Shown here: positions 48,901 through 60,400 of the stretch, one piece after another
Numbering within the stretch: position 1 is the stretch's first letter
How the letters are laid out: the number at the start of each line of letters is the position of its first letter
From: Colias croceus
Taxonomy: Eukaryota > Arthropoda > Insecta > Lepidoptera > Pieridae
DNA: 64,000 bases
NCBI RefSeq assembly: GCF_905220415.1
Contig: NC_059568.1
Coordinates: forward strand, 8,866,001 to 8,930,000
Direction of reading: 5' to 3'
Notes under the pieces: model-generated
The model's input: the letters and a program-made list of their open reading frames with translations, nothing else
Database searches by the model: none
Told to the model about the DNA's origin: nothing
Translations under genes and position numbers: made by a program

Positions 48901-51900
48901 ACTTTCAAATCATGGAGTGTAGCTTTTAATTTATTCTCCATGTCCTTAGCTACTGCCTTGCGGGTCAGCATGTTGTATTTTTTAGTTGCTGAAACAGATG
49001 AAAGAAAATGTATGAGATAATTATTATTATGAGATAACTATTATGATAGTACTAAATGTTGATAAGTGTTTATCGGTATGATGTAGTAAGAGTAAAGAAT
49101 AATATTGTCTGGGGCGATAAGTTTTTGTCTTCTAAATTGCTTCCAACTTGTCAAGCAAAGTGAGACGGTAACTTTTGTGCCAATGTATTTATTGTGACGT
49201 GGTTGTATGATAAACTTACCATCTCGGCGAAAATCGCAAAAAAACCCTATTTTTTTTATTAATTGACCTCGAAATTTTTTATTTGAACTAATGATTAAAA
49301 GATTACCATAACTAAAAGATTTTGAACAAATTTCGGCAAGATTGGAATTTTGGTCGTGGTCGTCGTCGTCTTTGGTAGTGTGACCGAACCATTACCAAAA
49401 TGTCATGAGCTTATGTCAATAATTAGCGTTAGCAGTTTCTATTCCATGGCGTTACGTACGTTTGTCTAAAGGCCCTGATGTTAAGCTGAGATGTGGCCTA
49501 AGATGGAACGCGCTTCCCTAGAAGGTACCTGTTCACTCTATGCTTGAATACCCCAATATTGTACTCGTCGGGGAACACAGACTCAGGAAGCATGTTCCAG
49601 TCCCTCGCGGTTCGGATAAAGAATGTGGAACAGAACCGCTTAGTCCGGTCCGGTCACGCCTGGGTCTTAAACGCATTGAACTTGACAGATTGGCATCGCC
49701 CCAGTCGGAGACCGCCTGTAAGGACAAGTTCATGCGACCAACCATCGCCTCCCGTAGAGACTGAATTTGGGCCGTACTGGCTCGCGCGCTGGATACATAT
49801 CTCTCCACAACAGTGCTATCGTCTGCGTACCCATAGATACCGGGTTTCAGCAGATCGTTGATGTGTAGCAGGAAGAGTGTTGCGGAGAGAACTGATCCCT
49901 GAGGGACTCCGGCATATATAGCACGCATCTCTCTCCCAGCGAGGTCAGTGTACTGGTATGGGTATAGCCACTCCTGGTGTTGGGTATTAAAATCCCCCTG
50001 TAACACAAGCTGAGCGGAAGGGTATTTGTGTTGAGCAGCGTCCGCCGCCGTGAGGCGGTCACACAGAGTACCTAAGTGATTAGGTACTCTGTGAGCCTGA
50101 TCGTCTCCTGGTCTCCACTGTGCGCTCGGTAGACACATGCATTAAATTACTTTTTCCGCTTCACTTCTGGCAAAACAATCGCGGAAAGTATTATTTTTTT
50201 TTTTCGTTTTTCTGTCTCTTCTTGTTTATTGCTTCCAAAATATAGTGTGGCTCACGAATTTCCATTTTTCTGTCCAGTCTTGAATCAATAATTTCTGGTA
50301 GTAAACAATCATAATAAAATGTTTTTAATTTCGTTTCCATGTTGGTCTTCCAGAAGTCGTCATCTCTTTTTATGGCTTCTATTTTCATATCTTTTTCTGT
50401 CCAAACACCAAACAAACAAATTTCCTTCCTTGTAATATGGAGCTGACCCTGGTAGACCTGGTAGAACCAGTCGTGATGTTTATTTATTTTAAAGTTCCCG
50501 TCCTTGCCCTGTTTCCAGATAATAATTTTCTTTTTTGATATGCCTTCTGCGACTGTCAAATCCCTAGCCGAATATGGACACTTAATTTCAACAATTTTGT
50601 CATTTGAACCGTCTGGACTCTCTTTTAATCCATCTGGACTGGCTGCCAAAAACGGTAGTTCAGGGTCTACGAATAATCCACATTTCTTTATACCTTCAAA
50701 CTTATCATCATCTTCTGCCAACTGTTCTAATGCAATATTTTCGTTTTCTTTACCATAATGAATGGATTTTACGTGGCTCAGATCACCAGTCACATTAAGA
50801 AGGCTTTTTACAAGAGGTGCACATTTTATAAGGCCTCTTTTACATACCTTACCGAAAGCAGACGCAGTGAGGCGTAATTTTCTTTGTTGATGCCACTCAA
50901 TCGAATCTGCTTGCAAAACAGTTCTTTTTTCAAGAGACTGGCGATCTTCATCAGAAGTTTTTTCATATACTCTGATTTAGCAAAATCGAAGTCAGCTTGT
51001 TCTAGATCTGGCTTTTGACAGGAGTCGCCATAATGTTTGTCTGTGGTACTCTTTGAACACTTTTTTGGTACCCAAGATTTTGATAATCTCCGTCTTAAAC
51101 CTGCGATTCTTTTTTTATTGCGAGTAATCTCTAAGCGTTTTACAGTAGGGTTAGGACTTCGCATCAAGATCTTTTTGCAAATATACGATTGCGGTTCTTT
51201 AGAGTTAAATGATAAAACTGACCCAGCACAGCGCGGCGACTTGAATAATTAATTCTTTTACCGCCCACAAACTTCGCGATGACGCTGTTGAAAACTTCTG
51301 CAATGTTACTATTTACATCATATTTGGCATTATTTACTAATCTGGTCATAATTTTTAAGATTGCAGTAAAAATATTGCTAGACTTCATTTCATCTTTGTA
51401 GATGAACATTGATCAAAATGAACAAGACTTTGTAGTCTTATTCATTTTGATCAATGTTTTTGCAAAAGTAAGGTTTGCATAACTTGTGATTTCCGAAAAC
51501 ATGATTTGGTACATTTATTAGGTCTTGTTTGTCTTGTTCAATAACTTTTTGGTTAAAATCTATGTCTTTGGTGTTAATGTGTTTGACAGCCCCTTTTACA
51601 GACCTACGTAAGCGCAGTATATTCTTTCCAAGAAGTTTACGGTATTTTATTGGGTAGTTAGTGTTTTTTGTTAGCTCGTCAAGTTTTGTTGAAAAATTTC
51701 TTAACAGGTGATTAGTACACTCTATTTTTTCTACCAAAAAGTTCCCATATGGTTTTGACTCTAAAATGCTCTTATATGTGCTGGAGTCCCCATCAGCAAT
51801 TAATTTCGAGTAGATCAGGCCTTGGTTTGGTAAAGAGTGCTTAAAACCCTCAACTAATGCCACAGATTCCATGCCACTCGACGGCCCTTCGTAGTTTTTA

Positions 51901-54445
51901 AAACACGTGTGATTGGGAGCTGGCAATTTTTTGTTTTCAGACCGTGCACAAATCATACAGTATTTATTTTTAACAGCCATGTAGAGGACTTTTTTTTGTT
52001 CGGTATCCAATTATTACCGCAGCACCCGACAAAGCGTTGTAATTTTTTTTAAATGATCTTTTTGACCAACATCCGTCAGCAACAACGGTTATCATAGGTA
52101 CTCCATCTGCATTAACATTACCATCTCGCACAGCTAAATCAAATTCTTCTTTTGCTGCTTCTTCTATACATTTTTCTTTTGCCGTTTCCCATAGTTCACA
52201 TACTCTTGTGTGACATTTGGCATACAAATGATCTGACATAGAAGGTATTTCAAGTGAAGCAGATACCTTTTCTAAGCCCGCGTATCCAGAACCAATAGAC
52301 ATGAAAGCACTTACCACATTTTCGTTTAGGTCGAATTCATTTTTATCATTAGATTTTTTACAGTTCTTTAAACTCATACAGTTCTTTAAACTCAATTTAA
52401 GGTTGCACATTTTGCAAACAAACTCAAATTTAGACACAAATCCCTTCCTTTTTTTTCCTAATAGTTTCAAATGATTAAAGTTGCAACCTAATGGAGAGTT
52501 ATGATGTGATATTTCTAGTAACTGTTCATATAAATACATAAAATCTACAATTCTATTTCCACCCACTCTGATTTCATCATTTTTTTCTTCTGGTTGTACT
52601 TTAAAATCTTCTTCATTTGATTCAGCTGGCGAATGAGGTATGGAAAGCTAGAAATAAACAAATTACCAAATTAGACTATTTAATAAAAGTATTGTGCTAT
52701 TTATCCTACAACTAGGTTCAGGATACCTTTTAGAATTTAATGTTTGTAACTTACATTTGAATTACTTTGCGTCTTAGTTATAGCAGCAAGCCTCTGAATA
52801 TTTTGTATTTCATTAAACGATTCGGCTGGCGAATGAGATGTCTAAAAAGTAAACACATTATGAAATTAGACTAATTATATAGAAGTATTGTGCAAACTCG
52901 TATTTATCAACCGATTAGGTTTACAACTTACATTGGTATTATCTGTCGTCTTATATATTGAAGCACGCCTCTGTAAATTTTGTATTTTGTCAAGCGATAG
53001 TCTAAAAAAAATAGAAGAAAAAAAGCTTTATTTTAAAGCTTTAGTAAATAATTTAGTAAATAATCTTTATTTACTGTTAGGACTATAAAGTGGTGAATGA
53101 ATTACCATCTCTATGTGATTAATTATACTTACATTTCTACATTATCCTCTTTTTCTTCAAAATTTTCAGGTTGTTGTTTTCTTTCTGTCATTGTGTGATC
53201 AGATGTAATTAATGTATTCTGCAGAGAAATGCCAACATCTGGTACGTTTACCCTATAAGTAATAGAAGAAAGCTACAGTTGTAACGAGTAAATTCGTAGT
53301 TTTGGCAGTAAATAGGTAGGTAGGTAAATATATAGGTATACTAGGTAGTTGTATTAGGTAGGAGAATAGGTACTATGGACATAGATAGGCAATTTGTTAC
53401 CGCGCAGCGAACGCGCAACGTTGGTAGGTAATAATAGATATGTAGATATTCTGGATAGGTAGGTATCACACAACCCGTCATTCTGAACATCTTTTGTTCT
53501 ACGACTTTTGAAAAATCGTGAAAAAAAAAAACAATTCCCAATACTAAAGTCACATGATTAACAAACTTTGTATGCAGAAGCAAATTTTTTTTGAGAATTC
53601 CCGAAAGTCGTAGAGCGAAAGTATTTCAGAATGACCAGTTGTGTGACCCTCTTTCGGCTTACTAGTCTTTTCGCAACACCATGTGATTAATTATACTTAC
53701 ATTTCTACACATGTCTTCAAAATTTTCAGGTTGTTGTTTTCTTTCTGTATTCTGCAGAGAAATGCCAACATCTGGTACGTTTACCCTATAAGTAACAGAA
53801 GAAAGCTACAGTTGTAACGAGTAAATATAATACAATACAATACAAAATTCTTTATCACATACGGAAGGAAAGAAAAAGAAAAGAGAAAAACATATAAGAT
53901 AGGTACTCATGTCAAGCGATCTCTGCCAGGCAACCTTTGGATAGGATTAGTTTTATGCAATAGAATGAGATAGGTAGGTGGTGTTTAAATTAAAAAAAAA
54001 ATAAAAAGAAAACAGACAAAAAAATGATATAGGTATAAATAATTAAAGAAAAAAATATATATAATTTAATATGATATACCTATAATATATATAACTAGCT
54101 GTGCTCCGCAGTTTCACCCGCAGTGCTCCGCTCTTGTTCGTATTAACGTGATGATACATAGCCTATAGCTTTCCTCGATAAATGGCCTATCTAACACCGA
54201 AAGAAATTTTCAAATCGGACAAGTACTTCCTAAGATTAGCGCGCTCAATCAAACAAACTCTTCAGCTTTATAATATTAGTATAGAATATAGATAATACGA
54301 AAATCTATACACATAATAAATCTGTAGAAGGGTCAATTCTGTACATTGAAAATATTGAAAAAATAAATAGCAGGGGGTGTTACTGGATCGATACCAAACC
54401 CAAATATGTGATTAAAAATTTTTTTGTCTGTCTGTCTGTCTGTCC

Positions 54446-54477
<32 letters not shown>

Positions 54478-57400
54478 GACGTCTGTCTGTCTGTCTGTCT
54501 GTCTGTATGTGAAGGCATCACGTGAAAACTAACGGTTCGATTTTGATGAAACTTAGTATAATTATACCTTATTATCCTGGGCATAAAATAGGATACCTAC
54601 TTTTTATCCCGGAAAAATACGTAGAAAAAAAATAAATCTTCATTTTTCTTAATTTTTCCGCGCGGCCGGAGTCGCGGTCAGAAGCTAGTATAGACTATAA
54701 TACACATACATACATTCATACATACATACATGCAAATATATATATACATATAATATGTATATAAGTCAAATATTATAGCTGAGGTCAATATTTGTTTTTA
54801 TTTATATGTTTAGTGATTGTAAATTCGTAGATTTAGCAGTAGATGGTTAGGTAGGAGAATAGGTACCTACTATGGACATAGATATAGGCAATTTATTACC
54901 GCGCAGATGGAGATATTCTAGATAGGTAGGTACCGAGTAAACTTACGAAGCAACAGGAGTATTCTCTTTGTTTTCATAACTCTTGGCCGATAGCTTTCTT
55001 GCCCTACAAAGAGTTTTATTTTATTATTTTCTTACAAATTAAAATAAGTGTTACAGCCGAAGACTGGTCAATGAACCTAACATACTGAACGATATCTGGT
55101 AAAAAGTTTTACTTACTTCATTAATTCATGCATGTGTTTAGCTAGGTGGTTTCGCCAACCACTTCTCTTTCTTCCTTTTTTAACTTTGTTTCCCATTGTG
55201 AACTGACACCAAACTCTGTTTACGTAGCAGATCCGTGCGTAAGCGCAAGCGACACAGCCTCCCCGTCTGACGGTCGAAGCCAGACTAACGCGGATACGGG
55301 GGACACGGGACGGCTCTTGTTAGACGGGGCGCAATACGCGTTAATTTTAGTATTTTCTTCGTATTAATGAATTAAACACATATTATGAAAAATTAAATTT
55401 TATAATATATCCAAAACGTTTAGTTTTATTACAATACAAAAACTCATAACCTTCCTTTAAGTATTGAAGCCGTAGTTAGATTTCAGTTGGTTCTGGTTAT
55501 CCGTTGCAGAGATAACTTTGGATTTTTTTTCTATCGAGGAAACTAAAAGTAATTGCGTTTTCGAACTTTATTATCGAAAAAGGGTATTCTCAAATATATT
55601 ATTATATAAATCTCATAACTAAAGCCTTAGTAATAACAATACAGCAATGCAACAGACCAACGCAATTATTTCGCAATTACATATCGTTTGCGCGATGTAG
55701 TCTTAAGTATATTTTGTAGATGTTTTTTTTTATTAAAACCGTACAAGCCCATGGTGTTTATCATTTGAGACATATTATAGATCGTGAACGAGCCGGGCCG
55801 CAGATACAACAGCCAGCTGATGAACGCCGTGGTGCTGTACGTGGGCACGCAGGCCATCGCTCACATCAGGGCGAAGGGCCAGACGCCGAACATGTCCACT
55901 ATAGCTCACTCCGCGCACATGGACATCTTCCAGAACTTCACTGTTGACTTCGATTATGAGGGGCGGTGAGTGCTTTCGTACCTAATAGACATAACGTTTT
56001 TTTCGTACACTTTTTATATCATTTTTTTACGTAATTGAATCTTGTCAGACATAATAGATGGTCTTGCTTGCTTGCTTGCACTGGTCCAATATTTTATTTA
56101 TGTCAGAGCAAGCAAAGGTCAGGTGGGCCACCTGATGCAGTGGTCACCACCGCCTGTAAACACTTGTTACTTTAGTACTGTTTAACAGTTTAGTGGTATT
56201 CTTTAACATTTACTTGAACTAGCTATATGAGCAGCACAGCATTTACTGTAACCCCTCACATCTACTTCTAGCTACCTGTTCCTGAACGCGATCGCGAACC
56301 AGCTTCGGTACCCGAACAGCCACACACACTACTTCAGCTGCTGCCTGCTCTACCTGTTCGCGGAGGCCAACTCGGAGGCGGTGCAGGAGCAGATCACAAG
56401 GATGCTGCTCGAGAGACTCATCGTCAACCGACCGCACCCATGGGGCCTCCTCATCACCTTCATCGAACTAATCAAGAACCCCATATATAAGTTTTGGTCG
56501 CACGAATTCGTCCACTGTGCGCCTGAAATCGAGAAGTGAGTGTCGCTGAACTTTTTACTTGAGCTCAGTCTTGCGAATACCTTTATGCTATCGTAATGAG
56601 ATACGTTAGAGTTAGTTGTTTTCTTATTAGAATAACACAAATAGTATCTTCATCTACAATTATTCCTAATTTTCCTAACTAACACAGCAAGCTATCTTTT
56701 CATTTTGTATCAGGTGAGTACTTTTACTTCATGATATGGATTTTACTCACAGTTTCTCCCTGTTTTAACCCATTAATTTGTTATTAACCATACTTAGGCA
56801 TACAATAAGTTAGTTTTGTCTTGAGAGAGAAACAGTGCCTTTCAAATTTATTCTTTTATCACACTGAACACAATTTTTTCTTAAGCGACCAATAGATAAT
56901 CTGCTTCTTATGCCTTGCTGAAGCTTTATTAGCTAATACTAAAGAATAATAGAAGTCCCAGTTCTTACCTCATGCTTAAATCATAAGTCTAAGGACCGGT
57001 TTCACCACTTGCTCATAGTCTCTGATCAAGTGATCAAGATCTGAAATTGGCTTAATTTTTTATACAATATCTGTCATTTTAACTAAAATAAGTTAAAAAG
57101 TATATATACAGAAGCCGTGACACCGACCCTAATATTTTTTCATATTATGATACAACTAGCTTGTTGACCCGGGCCCGCCCATGTAGATATTTTTCAAATG
57201 TCATTGGACATATTTGACCCGGTTCATGAAAGACTGCATACAGTCTGCAGAGCCAGTTAACTGTAAAATAAATTTGTTTATGTATGCCGTGGGTCAAATG
57301 CCCAATGACCTTTTTAACAGTTTTACTAATCCCGGCGGAGACATATCTAACAAAGCAATTCTCATTAAAATCCGCCCAGCCGTTCTTGAGTTATAAGTGG

Positions 57401-60400
57401 TGTAACTAACACGACTTTTTTTCTATATATATACTAGCTGCTCCCGCCGGCTTCACCCGGGTAACATATTTTTGTAAGTTTGTCAAATTTTTATCCAGTT
57501 ATTATCCTGTTCCAGGCGGATTCAAATCCAACAAAGCAAAAGCAACAGCAATATTAAACAAAATCCGCTCGTAAAGTTATGTAACTTTTACGTTACGTTA
57601 CGCTTAAGGACCGATAACGCTCATTGAGCGAAAAAATATATGTTAGGTTGACTGTGACCCACCGGAGAGCCCAAATCGACTGTTGAATTTAGAAATGATT
57701 GTCCGTCGGGTTATGGTGAATAACTAATGCCCAGTAAGGCTAAAATGGCTTCTTTCGGTGAATCATAAGAATATCCTAACAGTTGGGCTGAAAAGTTTGC
57801 AAGCTTTGGAGTTGTCTACCACATGTATTCCACTCAGACGACGATCCTTTTGATTCAGAAGTGATATTAATGGTGCCATGTTTCACCTGTTGGCACATAT
57901 TGATACATACATTCAGTTTTTTATGGTGCAATGCTTTTGCAATTGCTCTGAAAAATCAACTCGTTGTTAGTTTTTGTCAGCTCATGCGACAAATCTTTTT
58001 TGACAGATAAAATCATATTTATCCATTTTCTTCAAAGTAATGAAAGTGTCATCACACAAAATTCTGTATCCCAAAAATATATAGTCAGCAGTTAACAGCT
58101 GGGAAATTTGTACACATAACTTTTTAAGGTTGGGGTTAACTAAAAATCCAATCAATTTAATAATAGTAGTAGTTACTTATGTGACAGTATCCGAACTTTT
58201 CAGCCCAGTCTTGTGATATGAATCTGATTAGAAATGTTGAAATAGCTAATAAATAAGTTAGCCTCCCACTAACGGAATAAATAGAAACTTAATATAAATT
58301 TTTAAACTGGTCACACATCTTAAAATCAGAATCAGATGCCCTGCCGCTTGCGGCATTTTGTATCAAAACTGAGACGATACATAATCTTAATTTCGGTGTG
58401 TATACGCTCTTAAAAAGAATTCATAGTATGAATCATTTTGAAGTTCATATTAAACTTCATCTATTTGATGTTTTTGGTATAGAGAGTCGTAAAATGGCCA
58501 CTTCATAAAATTATTTTTTTGATTCAAATTCAAATAGGTGTATAAAACATTTTTGAAGTCATCTTGTTATATTTTTTTTTTAAATATATTATACGCTTGG
58601 ATACCCAAACTTACAAATTTATGTTTATATATAAGTAGTTTACAGATAGAACCGTCAAGACACCCTGTAGTTACTCTTTTAATATATAATTACACTCTGA
58701 ACTAAGACATTTTCCCTGAATGAGTGAGCTTCGTGCAGTATATTATTTCTGAATTAATCTAAGTCAGATTCATTTATCGTCCGTCAAACCCCTTGCATAT
58801 AAATTTTTATAAGGTAGCAGTTTCTCAGTTTTCCCAGTACAAAAAATGCTCGCTAAAATATATTAGATAGATAAATAGGTAGTTTATATGTAGCATTTAT
58901 AAACTTTTATTACTTTATTTTATTTTAAAATCGTAGAATTATGGAACGCTGGAGCCTGGGAAGAATTTAAGTTTTATTTTTGATGTATCATAAATTTTTT
59001 AATTATCATCCGTGATAGTATATATGGCTATAATTTCATCCTACACAATAAAAAAATTAGCAACAATTAAAATCCATCACGATTTTATTATTTTCATTCA
59101 TTTTTTAAACGTGTCAACATTATAGCTCCATATAAATGTACTGCTGAATTGATTTGTAGATGATTCACCTCGTGTAGTGGCCATTTTACGGAAATAGAGC
59201 AGTTGCTAAGTCTCATAGAAATTTAAGATATTATTCATAAGAGGATGAAATATCAATTAATGTTTTATTTTTAGGTCTACATAATGCGTCATGGCTTTTC
59301 TTCATTGCCACTACGCGTTGTGGTCGAATAGTATGTCGGGCACGACACTATTTTCCCTATGTGGTCATTCTATTATTGGAACAAGGCGCCGTGAGCGTTT
59401 TAGCTAGAGTCATAACGCGAATTTTGCGATGATGATCTTTTATGGTCACAGTTCATTAGGGCCACCCGGAACCTCGCACCGCCTTGACGCCCGGCGTCCG
59501 CTGGTTGTTTGTGTGCCACGGATTGACGCCACACTATAAGAACAATGATTATAACCAATAAACATAGCGCGGTCAACCGGTGGACCTTTCGTCGTCAATC
59601 AGTCGACTGTGGTCCTTATGGGAGACGCGCGTTGGCAAGGCGCAGTCAACGCGCGGCAAGCGTGCGAGCGGCGAGTTGTCACCGAGTGCTCGGGAGGGCA
59701 TCCCACGTTGGCGACCCGGTGACGCTTCGGAGGTGATGTAGGGAGCGCATAGAAATCCATAACACGGCAGGGGGTGAGGCGATGCGGACTGGGTGCCGGG
59801 TGACTCTAATCACCGCTTTGACCTTCACTGTGACCACGACGCGTTGTGAGCAAATTTTTCACTCAATGAGCGATCGCAATTCGGTCTCTGAGCGTAAAAT
59901 ACCACTAAATGTTGTGCAAACAATATGGGTATACATAATCAGTATAATAACAATAAACGCTCTCGTTAGGTTGTTCGCGTCTGTGGCGCGCTCCTGCATC
60001 GCCGACAAGACGGGTGCCGGCGGGGGAGAACGGGATCTAGTTGAGTAGCGTCGAGCCATTTGGGAGTCTGTCCGGTATAAGCAGTACTTCCATGGCTTTG
60101 CCGAGAGAGGTATGTATTGCTGACATATAAACACTACACCATACTAAACCACACTAGTGACACTAAATATTTTTTATTCACCTTCCACTCACACACCAAA
60201 CTTCACCTACACGTATCTTTGTAACTGATTCCTTTAGAGTTGAGACGATGTTGACCTTAATACAGACACATTTAATCTAAACTTTGTACACATATCAAAG
60301 ATCGGCAAAAAAATTAATTAATATTTTCATGTAATTATCTTATACAAGTGCGATTTATTTTTTTCAATTATATTGTCAATTTTTCTTTATTAATAAATTT

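Larger units (their letters stand above)
45291..48990 (-). mobile_element. LINE B, internally deleted
   Basis: A minus-strand LINE ending in an (AAACTC)n-type tail at 45291-45316. It keeps ORF1 (with a nonsense codon), most of the endonuclease and the C-terminal end of ORF2, but lacks the reverse-transcriptase core. It is therefore non-autonomous. Confidence 0.85.
44938..49520. mobile_element. Inverted-repeat pair (about 150 bp) enclosing LINE B
   Basis: The left arm (about 44938-45090) starts TAGGGAAGCGC. The right arm (about 49345-49520) is its imperfect reverse complement, with shared blocks GGAATAGAA, TTGACATAAGC, TTCGGTCAC.CTACCAA and the GACGACGACCAC run. The arms look like the TIRs of one DNA element into which LINE B was later inserted. 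Divergence between arms is considerable. Confidence 0.65.
50191..55196 (-). pseudogene. Spliced Mutator-like transposase / YqaJ nuclease gene
   Basis: A minus-strand gene with exons 55196-55117, 55003-54947, 53252-53133 (a dead extra copy lies at 53785-53701), 53001-52932, 52841-52755 and 52647-50191. All have GT-AG borders, and phases agree throughout the five introns. The last exon carries a Mutator-like transposase domain (DGCWSKRSFK, IADGDSSTYK, EKIECTNHLL, NIAEVFNSVIAKFVGGKRIN) followed by a YqaJ-type nuclease (WHQQRKLRLTASAFGK, ASPDGL, VEIKCPYS, YQGQLHIT). The frame is broken at an A8 run (about 51990), near 51430, near 51165 and near 50950. It is either a decayed copy or a locus with assembly errors. 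The family occurs in other animals, but its function is unknown to me. Confidence 0.75.
43854..55780. other. CNOT1 intron 13, an 11.9 kb transposon cluster
   Basis: It holds a MITE, a tRNA-derived SINE, an inverted-repeat pair enclosing an RT-less LINE, a second deleted LINE and the Mutator-like/YqaJ gene with its own insertions. The ORF-bearing elements all lie on the minus strand, antisense to CNOT1. Confidence 0.8.

Noticed and set aside
54333..54584. 83-aa frame with a TDRQ repeat
   Set aside because: It is the translation of the (TGTC)n microsatellite.
59545..60048. Two GC-rich plus-strand frames (63 and 88 aa)
   Set aside because: The composition is Arg/Ala-rich from GC content alone, and they lie in an LTR-like block without gag or pol.
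60021..60112. IWESVRYKQ-like segment as the missing CNOT1 LFESVAR exon
   Set aside because: It has an upstream in-frame stop, does not keep the exon 15 phase from any good acceptor, and sits in the LTR-like GC-rich block.
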